From an uncultured Selenomonadaceae bacterium (GTDB lineage: Bacteria; Bacillota; Negativicutes; Selenomonadales; Selenomonadaceae), in NCBI GenBank assembly GCA_905235685.1, contig CAJOMO010000011.1, positions 1 through 54,905 of the forward strand: a stretch of DNA of 54,905 bases, written 5' to 3'. The notes under the pieces were generated by a model that saw only the letters and a program-made list of their open reading frames with translations, was not told where the DNA came from and searched no databases. Of the stretch, positions 8,456 through 17,442 are shown piece after piece (position 1 is the stretch's first letter; each line of letters opens with the position of its first letter). The position numbers and the translations under genes were made by a program.

Positions 8456-9808
8456 TTAGTCGGAAAGATTTTGAAGTGCCCCTACAGCGCGTGTGAGCCT
8501 CTCTAAGGCGGTTTCGCGCCCAAGCAGGTATAAAATCTCTACCACGCCGCCAGGAGTGATTTTCTGCCCCGACAGCGCGATTCTGAGCGGCCACATTATC
8601 GTACCGGTTTTCATTCCCGAGCTCTCAATGTAAGCGGAAATTTTTTCGCTCAAATTTTCGAAAGTCCAATCGTCAACGCCCTCAAGAATTTTAATCGCCG
8701 GAGAAATTATTTCAATCGAATTTGCCACGGTAACTTTATTTCGCTTGTTAACGAAAAGTTCAGCGTCGAAAGGCGGCATTTCCATTAAAAATTTAATCAT
8801 CGCCGGAATTTCGCTAAGTTTCGTAACGCGGCTTTTCAGCAGGCTTGCAAGGTAAATTTTTTTCTGCGCGAGATTTGCATTCAATTCGCCGAAAAATTTA
8901 TCAGCCACGGCGGCAAATTCTTCGTCCGTCATAGCCTTAAAATATTCGCCGCTCATCCAATCCAATTTGTTGTAGTCGAAAACCGCGGGCGATTTGCTCA
9001 ACCCGTCCAGGCTGAAGGCGTCAATCAATTCTTGCATTGAAAAAATTTCTTGATTAGTCTTCGGATTCCAACCCAAAAGCGCAACGTAATTTGTGATAAC
9101 TTCGGGCAGGTAGCCCATTTCAACCAAATCATTGAAACTGGTGGCGCCGTGGCGTTTGCTGAGTTTTGAAACCGTGCCGTCTTCGGCTTTGCCCATAACC
9201 GGCGCGAGGTGAATGAAAGTCGGCAATTCCCAACCAAAAAATTCGTACAGCAAAACGTGTTTGGGCGTGGACGTGATAAATTCAGCGCCGCGGATTATGT
9301 GCGTAATTTCCATCAAATGGTCGTCGATAACATTTGCGAAATTGTAAGTGGGCATACCGTCGCTTTTCAAAAGTACCTGGTCTTCAAGTTCAGCATTGGC
9401 GATTGTGATATTTCCGTGCAGCACGTCAAAGAAAGTTGTTTCGCCGGTTTTGGGCATTTTCTGACGAATGGCAACGCCGTTTTCGGTTTCTTCGCGGTAA
9501 GCGTGCCCCATTTCAACAAGTTGCTCGGCGTATTTTTTATAAATGTCCATGCGCTCGCTTTGAACGTAAGGTCCGAAATTTCCGCCGTGGTGAGGTCCTT
9601 CGTCGGGAATAATTTTCGCCGCCGCTAAAGTTTTTTCGATAAATTCAACGGCGTCCGCAACATAGCGCGCCCTGTCGGTATCTTCAATTCGCAAAATAAA
9701 ATCGCCGCCTTCGTGTTTGGCGAACAAATATGCATAAAGCGCCGTCCTCAAATTTCCAATGTGCATATAGCCCGTCGGGCTCGGTGCAAAACGTGTACGA
9801 ACTTTCAA
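8456..9808 (-). CDS. gltX: Glutamyl-tRNA synthetase
   Basis: A 450-residue class I aminoacyl-tRNA synthetase that charges tRNA with glutamate. It shows the HIGH-type motif FAPSPTGYMHIGNLRTAL and the KMSKS-type motif VSKLSKRHG, with the glutamate-site RIEDTDR. With GatCAB in the same window, it may be non-discriminating and also mischarge tRNA-Gln for amidation; this is inference. The start codon is TTG (9808), 8 bases after AAGGAAG. dhaL lies just upstream with a 1-base gap. Confidence 0.95.
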   Translation of the reverse strand: MKVRTRFAPSPTGYMHIGNLRTALYAYLFAKHEGGDFILRIEDTDRARYVADAVEFIEKTLAAAKIIPDEGPHHGGNFGPYVQSERMDIYKKYAEQLVEMGHAYREETENGVAIRQKMPKTGETTFFDVLHGNITIANAELEDQVLLKSDGMPTYNFANVIDDHLMEITHIIRGAEFITSTPKHVLLYEFFGWELPTFIHLAPVMGKAEDGTVSKLSKRHGATSFNDLVEMGYLPEVITNYVALLGWNPKTNQEIFSMQELIDAFSLDGLSKSPAVFDYNKLDWMSGEYFKAMTDEEFAAVADKFFGELNANLAQKKIYLASLLKSRVTKLSEIPAMIKFLMEMPPFDAELFVNKRNKVTVANSIEIISPAIKILEGVDDWTFENLSEKISAYIESSGMKTGTIMWPLRIALSGQKITPGGVVEILYLLGRETALERLTRAVGALQNLSD

Positions 9809-9809
9809 T

Positions 9810-10445
9810 TTATAAACTTCCTTTCAATAAATCGTTCCAATAGCCGCTGAGCGTGCGGTACATTATCAGCGAAGAAACCGCGCCCGGGTCTTCGAAGCCA
9901 ATGCTTTTATCGCCCAAATAACTTGCACGCCCGCGTCGCGCAGGAATTGTTTTGGTATATTCAACGCCGTCACGCGCCGCGTCCCTTGCAGCCGTCAAAA
10001 CTTCCTCCAAATTTTTGCCGCCGGAATTTTCCGCCTTAAAGCATTCGTGAATCGGAATAAGCACGTCAAGCATAGTCTTATCGCCTTTTTCAGCATGCCC
10101 GCGCCGCTTAACCGCATTGACAACCGCGCCGAAAACTTTTTCCAAAGTCACAATGTCAAGCTGCGAATTTTCGTCAACAACCTTAGCCGCCTCCAAAATC
10201 CCCGCGCCATACAATGGTCCGGCACTGCCGCCAACATTCATAACAACAGCCTCGCCAATCGCCTGCAAAATTTCCTTGAGATTTTCGGTATCGTCGAGTT
10301 CGTCAAGAGCCTCTTTCGCCGCATTCGCACCGCGCGCCATATTCAAGCCGTGGTCGCCGTCGCCAACTTTTTCGTCAAGCTGGCTCAAATAATCCTTGTT
10401 CGCCAAAATCGCCTTGATAACCGCGTCAGCCGCGTCTCTTGTCAT
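9810..10445 (-). CDS. dhaL: Dihydroxyacetone kinase ADP-binding subunit DhaL
   Basis: A 211-residue DhaL-type protein. The metal/ADP motif VGDGDHGLNMARG, the GGSAGPLYG loop and the C-terminal PARRGRASYLGDKSIGFEDPGA are all present. DhaL normally works with DhaK (substrate) and DhaM or another phosphodonor; neither is in this window, so it may be a stand-alone paralogue or have partners elsewhere. It is probably co-transcribed with gltX. The divergent LysR-type regulator gene lies 120 bases upstream. Confidence 0.9.
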   Translation of the reverse strand: MTRDAADAVIKAILANKDYLSQLDEKVGDGDHGLNMARGANAAKEALDELDDTENLKEILQAIGEAVVMNVGGSAGPLYGAGILEAAKVVDENSQLDIVTLEKVFGAVVNAVKRRGHAEKGDKTMLDVLIPIHECFKAENSGGKNLEEVLTAARDAARDGVEYTKTIPARRGRASYLGDKSIGFEDPGAVSSLIMYRTLSGYWNDLLKGSL

Positions 10446-10508
10446 AGTCGCCGCCCCTTTCGATAAAATTTTCTTGCGTTAATCATACCATATCTTAGCA
10501 AACTGTGC

Positions 10509-10514
10509 TATAAT
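10509..10514 (+). promoter_or_regulatory. Extended -10 element for the LysR-type regulator
   Basis: A perfect TATAAT preceded by TG-N (TGC), 51 bases before the preferred start of the regulator. No good -35 at 17 bases, which fits an extended -10 promoter. Confidence 0.5.
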
Positions 10515-10565
10515 GACGATAAGTTTTTTAGGGTATAAAATTTTTTGTTGGAGATGTTTTTACAA

Positions 10566-11468
10566 ATGAAGCAAGGCATTGGAATTAAGGATATGCGCGC
10601 GTTTTTCGCGATAGTCGAGGAGGGAAATATAAGTCACGCGGCGCAGCGCCTTGACGTGGCACAACCGGCGCTTAGTCGGCAAATGAAACGTCTTGAAGAG
10701 AAATTGCACGTGAAACTTTTTGAGCGCGGCTCTCGCCGTATTCGCTTGACTGAAGCCGGACGCGTTTTGTACGGGCGCGTCGAAAGTATTATCGGCATGG
10801 TTGACGGCACAGTCCGCGATATTACCGAAATTGGCACGGGCGCGAAGGGCACAATTCGTATCGGCACAATCACCAGTTCGGGCGCGATGATTTTGCCCGA
10901 TTTAATTTCCGAATTTCACAAAGTTTATCCTGGCGTCACGTTCGAAATTTGGGAAGCCGAGGGCGCGCGCATTTTGGAACTTTTGGACAGCCACATGATT
11001 GAAATTGCCATTACCCGCACCCAGGTTGACAATCTCGCTTACGATTTGCTTGTTTTGCCCAATGAGCCGCTCGTTATGGTTATGAACGCGAAAAATCCTT
11101 GCGGCGAAAGTGCTGACGTCGTTAAGCTTATCGAATTGAAAAATCAGCCGCTGATTCTGCCGCTCCGGTGGAAATCCATTTTCGAGGCGAATTGCAAAAA
11201 AGCCGGATTCACGCCGGAAATAATTTGCGTATCAGACAGCGTTGTACAAGATTTGCTCATGGTCAAAATGAATTTGGGCGCGGCAATGATACCAATTTCA
11301 AGCCGCAGACTTTTAACGGACGGCGATTTAATTTACAAGAGGATAATCGAGCCGGAAATGAAAACTCATACGGTGGTATCCTGGCTGAAAAATCAAACTT
11401 TGTCGACGGCGTGCAACAATTTCTTAGCTATGTTCAAAAAAATGTTCGTGAAGGACGACGACAAATGA
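10566..11468 (+). CDS. LysR-family transcriptional regulator
   Basis: About 300 residues. The N-terminal winged helix-turn-helix (DMRAFFAIVEEGNISHAAQRL, AQPALSRQMKRLEE) is followed by a substrate-binding domain. LysR proteins usually act as tetramers and bind a small effector. Starts at TTG 10545, ATG 10554 and ATG 10566 are in frame; GGAG at 10550-10553 favours 10566, though the spacing is long. The stop overlaps the ATG of the downstream thioesterase (ATGA), so the two are translationally coupled. The regulator is divergent from dhaL-gltX and could control itself, the thioesterase or dhaL. Confidence 0.9.
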   Translation: MKQGIGIKDMRAFFAIVEEGNISHAAQRLDVAQPALSRQMKRLEEKLHVKLFERGSRRIRLTEAGRVLYGRVESIIGMVDGTVRDITEIGTGAKGTIRIGTITSSGAMILPDLISEFHKVYPGVTFEIWEAEGARILELLDSHMIEIAITRTQVDNLAYDLLVLPNEPLVMVMNAKNPCGESADVVKLIELKNQPLILPLRWKSIFEANCKKAGFTPEIICVSDSVVQDLLMVKMNLGAAMIPISSRRLLTDGDLIYKRIIEPEMKTHTVVSWLKNQTLSTACNNFLAMFKKMFVKDDDK

Positions 11469-11872
11469 CGCTTGCAAATTTAGTTGGTTTAAAAAATACG
11501 GTCGCGCAGATTGTCACGGAAAATGATACGGCGCTTGCGGTAGGTTCGGGCAGTTTGAAAGTTTTGGCAACGCCGAAAATGCTTGCGTTGATTGAGAAAG
11601 CGGCGGCTGATTTGGTTGAGAAAAATTTGCCGCGGGAATTGACTTCGGTTGGCATTTCGCTTGACGTGAAACACATTGCGCCGACGCCGATTGGTTTAAA
11701 GATTCGCGCAGAAGTTGAAATAGTTGAAATGGACGGGCGCAAGATAATTTTTGACGTGGCGGCGTTTGATGAAGTTGAAAAAATTGGAAGTGGGCGGCAC
11801 GAGCGCTTTATAGTTGAGCGTGAGAAATTTCAGCGCAAAGCCGACAAAAAAGTAGTTGACAAAACGCGTTGA
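11465..11872 (+). CDS. Hot-dog thioesterase, FlK-like
   Basis: A 135-residue single hot-dog domain protein resembling the fluoroacetyl-CoA thioesterase FlK family. It shows the conserved SVGISLDVKHIAPTPIG strand region and a C-terminal GSGRHERFIV with the probable catalytic His. Members outside Streptomyces are acyl-CoA thioesterases of unknown substrate. The ATG overlaps the LysR stop by 4 bases. The tRNA-Ser promoter -35 lies in its last codons. Confidence 0.75.
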   Translation: MTLANLVGLKNTVAQIVTENDTALAVGSGSLKVLATPKMLALIEKAAADLVEKNLPRELTSVGISLDVKHIAPTPIGLKIRAEVEIVEMDGRKIIFDVAAFDEVEKIGSGRHERFIVEREKFQRKADKKVVDKTR

Positions 11873-11884
11873 ATTTGGTATTCT
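11856..11884 (+). promoter_or_regulatory. Promoter of tRNA-Ser(GCU)
   Basis: TTGACA (11856-11861), 17-base spacer, TATTCT (11879-11884), 13 bases before the tRNA. The -35 overlaps the 3' end of the thioesterase gene. Confidence 0.75.
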
Positions 11885-11897
11885 TCCCTAGTCTTAA

Positions 11898-11988
11898 GGA
11901 GTGGTACTCAAGTCGGTGAAGAGGACGGTTTGCTAAACCGTTAGGTTCAGTGATGGGCGCGGAGGTTCGAGTCCTCTCCACTCCGCCA
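11898..11988 (+). tRNA. tRNA-Ser (anticodon GCU)
   Basis: 91 bases with encoded CCA. The acceptor arm GGAGTGG pairs with CCACTCC, the discriminator is G, the anticodon GCT is at 11932-11934, the long variable arm is typical of serine, and the T-loop is GGTTCGAGTCC. It reads AGC/AGU codons. Confidence 0.97.
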
Positions 11989-12015
11989 CAAATTGAAGAT
12001 ATATTCGTGAATAAA

Positions 12016-12046
12016 TGCAAAGCCTTCTTTCGGGAAGGCTTTTTGC
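12016..12046 (+). terminator. Rho-independent terminator after tRNA-Ser(GCU)
   Basis: Stem AAAGCCTTC/GAAGGCTTT with a 6-base loop followed by a T run. Confidence 0.85.
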
Positions 12047-12071
12047 TTTGCTCCAAATTAATCCACCAAAA

Positions 12072-12100
12072 CAAAAAAGAGCGCCCAAGGACGGGCGCTC
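12072..12100 (-). terminator. Rho-independent terminator of giant gene 1
   Basis: On the minus strand, perfect 8-bp stem GAGCGCCC/GGGCGCTC, 6-base loop, then TTTTTT. It lies beyond the hairpin element that follows the stop of the giant gene. Confidence 0.8.
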
Positions 12101-12180
12101 CCGCGGCGCGCTTGTCACGTGATGTGACAATCCGCGCCGCCCTTTTCTTTGCTAGGCGTTTCTTTTCGTGAAAAGAAATG
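12101..12180. repeat. Dispersed hairpin element, copy A
   Basis: Contains hairpin TTGTCAC-GTGAT-GTGACAA (12112-12130) inside GC-rich flanks that extend the pairing, the shared CTTTGCTAG stretch, and hairpin TTTCTTTTC/GAAAAGAAA (12159-12178). Copies B (22597-22709) and C (42981-43099) share the plan. Confidence 0.75.
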
Positions 12181-12191
12181 CCGATTAACGC

Positions 12192-15100
12192 TTATCTATT
12201 TTCCCAGCTCCAGCTGCCGTCAGAATTTTTAGTTGCAGTGTAAGCAGTGTAAGAGCCGTCGCCATTGGATACATCGAACTTAGCGCCGTCGTGTCCGTCG
12301 CCTTCAAGTTCAAACGTAGCGCCGCCCGTAGTCTTAATCTGGATACCGCCGTTGGAATTGAGCCCGTAATTGTTATCCGCAACGAGCATATCAAGCGTGA
12401 TATCAAAGAGACGGACGCGGTCATTTTCAGCGTCGAAGTTGGAAACGGTATTGCTGCTGGAGCTATTCAAGAAGAAGAATACATCGTCGCCGTCGCCGCC
12501 GATTAAGAGGTTTTCGCCGTAGCTGCCGCCCCACAGGCTTGCGGTTGTACCTTCGCCGCCGGAAATAATTGTATTGTCATTTCCGTTACCGACCAATGTA
12601 AGCTGTGTACTTTCAGCTTGAGAAGCATCGATAACGCCAATTCCGTTGTAATAAACACCCTTAGAGCCGTCGAGCCAAATTTCAGTATTAGCATTAGCGT
12701 CGCTGTTATCGACTGTCAAAGTATCTAAGTTTCTGTTTGTATTGCCGTGATAATAGGTAACTTCCTTGTCATAGGTAAAGGTGTTGGTTTGACCGGAAGA
12801 CACGCCGAGTTTCGCGGTAAGGATATTGGAGCCGTCGTCAATGCTGTATCTGAGCATTCTGTCGGGATCTAATTCGCCGGCGATGTGTACTGTGTTATTC
12901 GTGCTAAGAGCAACAACAACTTCGCTTTCGATAGCGCTGCCGGTGATTGTGCTTACGTTGTCGTCCCAGCCATTGAGAATCAAAACGTCTGCGCCATTCT
13001 TTTCGGGGTCGTCAGCAACGCCTTGATAGTAACCGAAGTTATGAATGGTATCGTCGCCGTCGCCGGAACTTGAGCCGAAGTAAATTGCATGACCAGCAGT
13101 AGACACAGCCTCGCCGCCGGAATAAATGACGTCGTCGCCCGCGCCGAGTGAAATATTCTTGTGAGCGTCAGCCGCGGAAGAGCCGCCGAGCGAAACAATA
13201 TCTTTGCCGCTGCTGCCCAAAATTATTGCCGCATTTTCATTATCGACAGCCAGTCTTGAAATGTTGTGGTACGCACTGTCGCCGAGATTGATATAAAGTT
13301 CGTCAGTAACATCCGCGCTGAATGTCAATGTAGAATTGCCAATTCCGTAATAACGATCTGCAACGTCGTCATTGCTGCTTATGGTAACTTGACTGCCGCC
13401 CTTGAGCACGCTAACTTTTTCGTTATCATCAGCGTTGCCGACGAGAATATCGTATTTATTGCCGCTAATGGAGTCCATAAACATCATCTGATTAGAGCCA
13501 ACCGTAGCAATGAGGAGGCTGTTCATAAGACCGAAACCAACAGAATCGACGTCAGCGTCAAGAATGCTGTTGCCCGCGTCTTCATTGTCAAAACCGAAAC
13601 TGAATCCGGTAACTTCGTTTCTGCCAATGCCGCTGGAACTAAGAACGATAACAGCGCCGGCTTCTTCACTTTCGGAAGTAACTTCGGTGATATAAATTTC
13701 GTCCGCGCCGTTGCCCGGGTCAATCGTATCATTGCCGCCCGCAAAGATTGTATCAGCGTCGCCAGTACCAACAACATAATCTGCCGCACTGCCATTTTGG
13801 CTTGCAAGAATGATAGCGCCTTTGTCGGTAAAGTCGGAAGCGTCAAGCGTTCCGCCGCCTTCTTCAGCCCAGGCAAAGTTATAAGTTTCGCCGTCTTTGC
13901 CTTTGGAGTCGGAGAATTTAACAGCGTTGCCGCCAACGGTGATAGCATTACTGCCGGTAATTGCAATAACGCTGTCGGCAATGTCGACATTTTCAATCAT
14001 CTGTGCGGCAGTCATATTGTTGCTGTTATCGGAGAATTTCGTAGCAACAATTACGTCGCCTTCGGAAATGCTGTAGTCTTGAATTGCGTAGCCGCCGCCG
14101 TTGCCGCTGCCGTTGTTATCATAGAAATAATCAGTGCCGCTGCCGCCGGAAACATAATCGCCCGCGCCGGCAACGATTGAATCTTCACCTTCGCCGCCAA
14201 GGAGCGTAGCATAGCCGCCGAGATTTTCAAGGTAAGTGCCAACGCTGCCCGCCTGTACGTAGTTATCGCCAACTGCATTTTCGCCAACAAGAATAATGCC
14301 GCCGTTATTCGCGCCAAGAATTGTATGGTTGATAGCGGAGGACTGGCTGCCCGTACCGACCGCAACCAAAGTATTTCTGTCGCTCTGGGTTACATCGATA
14401 ACCGCAGTCCAGACAGAATCGCCTTCTTTGTTGGCAACGTTGATATCGTCCGCCGCCGCGGATTGGAGCGTGACATTGTGCAGATTTTCTTTATCGCTAA
14501 ATTCAGTATTGCCGTAAATATTAATGCCGCCCGAAACGGATTCCGGAGTGGGTGAAGAATCTTCAGCGTCTTCATAACCGGCAACAGTTGAGGTTGAAAC
14601 AGCGGAAGGAGTTGTTGAGCCAACATTGTAGAAGAACTGGAATGCGGTAACGCTTGTAGTTGAGGCGTTATCGAGAGCGTTGTTAATGGAGTCTTCACGC
14701 TGACGTCTGCTGTCTGCCGCGCTTTCGTCTTCAGCGGTGGTATTGCCTGCGCCGTCGATTGTGATATAACCGGTATCTTCATTGACGGTAACTTGAGCCG
14801 CTTTACCGATATTGTAAACACCGCCGCTAACAGAAAGGGTTGTATTATTGGCAATGCCGTCGATTGTAACGTGCGGGGTACTGCCGCTGCCGTCAACCAT
14901 AACCGTTGCGGTGCTGCCGGTGAATTGACTGCCGTAAACAGAAATCTTTGTATCGTTCGCCGTCAAAACATATCTTTCGGAACTGCTAACGCCGGACGCG
15001 TCATAGTACATTGTGAAGTTTCTATCGGAATTACCGGTTGTAAGAGAATCGCCCGCCTTCAAAGTAACAGCAGAAATTACGTCGCTGCCGCTGCCGGAGA

Positions 15101-17123
15101 TTGTAACATTCGAAGTATTATCAGCTGAGCCGATTGTTGCAGCAACGCCGTTGAGAGTAACGTTAACCGCCGTGCCTTCGTCGAAGGAATAATCGACATT
15201 GCCGCCGGTGACGCTGACGTTTTCTTTCGACATAACGCCATTGACAACGAGCTTAGAATCTTCAAGATCCAGTTCAGCATAGCCGGAAGTATTCGAGAAA
15301 GTATAAGCGCCGTTAATTGAATAGCTGTTATCGCCGTAAACGGTAATTTTCGCGCCGGTGTCGACGTCGTTAATTTCGGAAATGCCGGCGTTAGTGCCTC
15401 TGTTTTCAAGGACGAAATCCAAACCGTTTGAATCGTCGCTGTAAGCAACATAAACCGCGTTGACAGACGCCATTGCCGCGGTTGCTCCTCCGACGCCATT
15501 AACTTTCAAATTCGCGCCCGCCAAACCGAACACTTGAGCAAGGTCGTCGTCGTCGATATTTTCAGCAGAAATAGTTGCCGCGCCGGTTTCGTCGAAAATG
15601 ACAGCGCTATCGTAAGCATTTTTAATCGTTGTCCAAGTGGTATCGCCAACAGTCAAACTTTCCGGAGAAATTGAACTGCCGTAAGTCAAAGTAGCATTGC
15701 CGGAGAAACCGCTGACAGTGCCGATTCTTGCGCCGTCGGTGTTGCGTGCGCTGAGGACTGCGCCGGAATTTTCAAATTCCCAAGCCTGCATAGAAACGCC
15801 GTTGCCAACCTGTGCGGAAGTGTCGCCAACATTCCAGACGCCGCCATTTGCAAGAGCGCTAACTGAAACGACGCTTGAATTTGCAATGCTTGCAGTGCCG
15901 CCGTTAGCCAAATTGAGGACGTCGCTGCCTGCGGAAAGGCTTGCACTGCCGCTGTTAAGGCTTGCTGTCATACTTTCGCCGCTCAAAGTTACATTGCCGC
16001 TGGTGTCGAAAACAGCATTTTCTTCGCCGGTTGTGCCGGTAAGCCCCCAAGTTGCCGCTTTGTTGACATTGAGGTTGCTAACGTTAAATTTCTTAGCCGC
16101 AGTAGCAAGAGTAGCAGTGCCGCCGAAGCTAACCGTGGCAGCGCTTGTACCGAGGCTGTCGGCAACAAGAGTAGAGCCTTCATTTGAGAAAGACCATTCC
16201 TGAGTGCCGAGAGCAACGCTATCAGCGCTGGTTAACCATTTGCCGCCCGCCGCAAGGGAATTTACCGCAGAAATAATTGCCGCGTCGCCGTCCGCGGTAA
16301 GGGTTGCACTTGCGCCGGCTGCCAAACTTGCTGAATCACTGCCAACTGTGATATTGCCTGCTGTGCTGGTTTTCACAACAAGATTATCACCGTCGGCGGT
16401 AACTTTACTGCCGCTGTTTACTGCGCCGTTGATAACCGTATCATTGACACTGATTAAATCGGTAGCTTTGCCGCTGCCAACAGCCGCCACGCTAACAGAA
16501 TTGCCGTCGGAAATTTCAGCATTAATCGAAGAGTCGCCGGTAATTGTTGCAGCGTCGCCAATTGCAGTATATTGAATGCCGCTGTAAGCAAGATTGTCAT
16601 TTGTGTTGACTATCCAGGTTTGTTCGCCGGTGATTGAGCCGAGGGTTGCATTAGCCGAAGTCAAAGTAACAGCGTCCGCCTCGGTGTTGCCGTAAATATC
16701 AATGACTTCACCCGAGGAAACAGTGAACGCCACAGTTGCGCCGTTAATCGTCTGTCTTACAGCGTCGCTTGCAGAATAAATCGACAGAGTATCGCCGGAA
16801 ACGCCCGCAAGTCTGAGAGTATTGCCGCCCGCGGTTACTTCAAAACTTCCGCTTTCGCCGAAAGAGGCGATTGTACCTATTCCCTCAAGAATTGCGCCCT
16901 TGGTTGCAGAGCCGCTTTTAATCCAAGCTTCGTCCGCAATAGACGTAACCGTCGCGCTGTCCGAATCATAAGCAACGATATCAACCGCGGAACTAACTTC
17001 AGAGGCTTCACTGCCGCTGAACGCATAATCGCTGCTTACGCTGACATTACCGGATGAAGCCGAAACTGTTGCTTCTCCGTCAAAACGTTGTAGATCAAAG
17101 GTAAAGAATTTTTCCGTTGTCAT
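12192..17123 (-). CDS. Giant secreted-type protein 1 with FDLQRF N-terminus and RTX-like C-terminal half
   Basis: 1643 residues, acidic, rich in Gly/Ser/Thr/Asp/Asn, with no cysteine that I could find. The N-terminus MTTEKFFTFDLQRFDGE carries a sequence nearly identical to the L27 N-terminus (FNFDLQRFA). Residues about 20-790 are repetitive beta-type sequence. A charged, Ser/Thr/Pro-rich linker follows (about 795-860, with SRRQRED). The C-terminal half contains calcium-binding GGxGxD-type stretches near residues 980, 1120, 1330 and 1540 (GGDGDDVFFF). It ends in NSDGSWSWENR. There is no Sec signal; export by type I secretion is likely by family, but no such exporter is in the window. The Shine-Dalgarno GGAGGAG precedes the ATG. 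Role: probably adhesin or surface matrix. Confidence 0.85.
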   Translation of the reverse strand: MTTEKFFTFDLQRFDGEATVSASSGNVSVSSDYAFSGSEASEVSSAVDIVAYDSDSATVTSIADEAWIKSGSATKGAILEGIGTIASFGESGSFEVTAGGNTLRLAGVSGDTLSIYSASDAVRQTINGATVAFTVSSGEVIDIYGNTEADAVTLTSANATLGSITGEQTWIVNTNDNLAYSGIQYTAIGDAATITGDSSINAEISDGNSVSVAAVGSGKATDLISVNDTVINGAVNSGSKVTADGDNLVVKTSTAGNITVGSDSASLAAGASATLTADGDAAIISAVNSLAAGGKWLTSADSVALGTQEWSFSNEGSTLVADSLGTSAATVSFGGTATLATAAKKFNVSNLNVNKAATWGLTGTTGEENAVFDTSGNVTLSGESMTASLNSGSASLSAGSDVLNLANGGTASIANSSVVSVSALANGGVWNVGDTSAQVGNGVSMQAWEFENSGAVLSARNTDGARIGTVSGFSGNATLTYGSSISPESLTVGDTTWTTIKNAYDSAVIFDETGAATISAENIDDDDLAQVFGLAGANLKVNGVGGATAAMASVNAVYVAYSDDSNGLDFVLENRGTNAGISEINDVDTGAKITVYGDNSYSINGAYTFSNTSGYAELDLEDSKLVVNGVMSKENVSVTGGNVDYSFDEGTAVNVTLNGVAATIGSADNTSNVTISGSGSDVISAVTLKAGDSLTTGNSDRNFTMYYDASGVSSSERYVLTANDTKISVYGSQFTGSTATVMVDGSGSTPHVTIDGIANNTTLSVSGGVYNIGKAAQVTVNEDTGYITIDGAGNTTAEDESAADSRRQREDSINNALDNASTTSVTAFQFFYNVGSTTPSAVSTSTVAGYEDAEDSSPTPESVSGGINIYGNTEFSDKENLHNVTLQSAAADDINVANKEGDSVWTAVIDVTQSDRNTLVAVGTGSQSSAINHTILGANNGGIILVGENAVGDNYVQAGSVGTYLENLGGYATLLGGEGEDSIVAGAGDYVSGGSGTDYFYDNNGSGNGGGYAIQDYSISEGDVIVATKFSDNSNNMTAAQMIENVDIADSVIAITGSNAITVGGNAVKFSDSKGKDGETYNFAWAEEGGGTLDASDFTDKGAIILASQNGSAADYVVGTGDADTIFAGGNDTIDPGNGADEIYITEVTSESEEAGAVIVLSSSGIGRNEVTGFSFGFDNEDAGNSILDADVDSVGFGLMNSLLIATVGSNQMMFMDSISGNKYDILVGNADDNEKVSVLKGGSQVTISSNDDVADRYYGIGNSTLTFSADVTDELYINLGDSAYHNISRLAVDNENAAIILGSSGKDIVSLGGSSAADAHKNISLGAGDDVIYSGGEAVSTAGHAIYFGSSSGDGDDTIHNFGYYQGVADDPEKNGADVLILNGWDDNVSTITGSAIESEVVVALSTNNTVHIAGELDPDRMLRYSIDDGSNILTAKLGVSSGQTNTFTYDKEVTYYHGNTNRNLDTLTVDNSDANANTEIWLDGSKGVYYNGIGVIDASQAESTQLTLVGNGNDNTIISGGEGTTASLWGGSYGENLLIGGDGDDVFFFLNSSSSNTVSNFDAENDRVRLFDITLDMLVADNNYGLNSNGGIQIKTTGGATFELEGDGHDGAKFDVSNGDGSYTAYTATKNSDGSWSWENR

Positions 17124-17365
17124 AATAACTCCTCCGAAAAAAAATTTTTTGAACCGTCGCGAACCGAAAGGAACTTTCCTATGCTATACTCCAACGAGGG
17201 ACCGTCACGCCGCGACTTATGACGACAAAGGTACAGCAAATTATTCCACGACGCCAATCGCTTTAATCCGAACATTTCACGGAAAAGCCGGTTTCGTCGA
17301 CTAAACTGAAATTTAACCAAAGACCACTTCCCCTCGCGCAGTCCGAACAAACGATTTAGCGTCAA
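17120..17365 (-). CDS. Possible leader ORF overlapping the giant gene start
   Basis: An open frame of 81 codons from TTG 17365, or about 66 from another TTG preceded by GAGGGG. It lies inside the leader of giant gene 1 and its TGA overlaps the giant gene ATG by 4 bases (ATGA). The product would be basic and Arg-rich, with no motif I recognise. There is no strong ribosome binding site at 17365. It may be a coupled leader peptide, a decayed gene or chance. Confidence 0.25.
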   Translation of the reverse strand: MTLNRLFGLREGKWSLVKFQFSRRNRLFREMFGLKRLASWNNLLYLCRHKSRRDGPSLEYSIGKFLSVRDGSKNFFSEELL

Positions 17366-17436
17366 TAATGGCGTTTTTCTAATCAGTTTGCCTTTGAAAT
17401 GTTTTACGGCATAGAAAACCCAATTGCCTATCCCGC
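17124..17436 (-). promoter_or_regulatory. Long 5' leader of giant gene 1
   Basis: About 310 bases between the predicted start of transcription and the ATG. It includes a near-palindrome GGAACTTTCC around 17170-17179 and the possible leader ORF. I see no known riboswitch in it. The rest of the gap up to glmM (17437-17516) holds the promoter and no gene. Confidence 0.5.
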
Positions 17437-17442
17437 CGCATA

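Noticed and set aside
11898..12191. tRNA-Ser as the attachment site of an integrated element carrying giant gene 1
   Set aside because: No integrase gene and no second copy of the tRNA 3' end are visible in the window.
13266..14180. Plus-strand open frame of 304 codons inside giant gene 1
   Set aside because: It mirrors the Gly/Asp-rich codons of the giant gene on the opposite strand; low-complexity composition explains the lack of stops.
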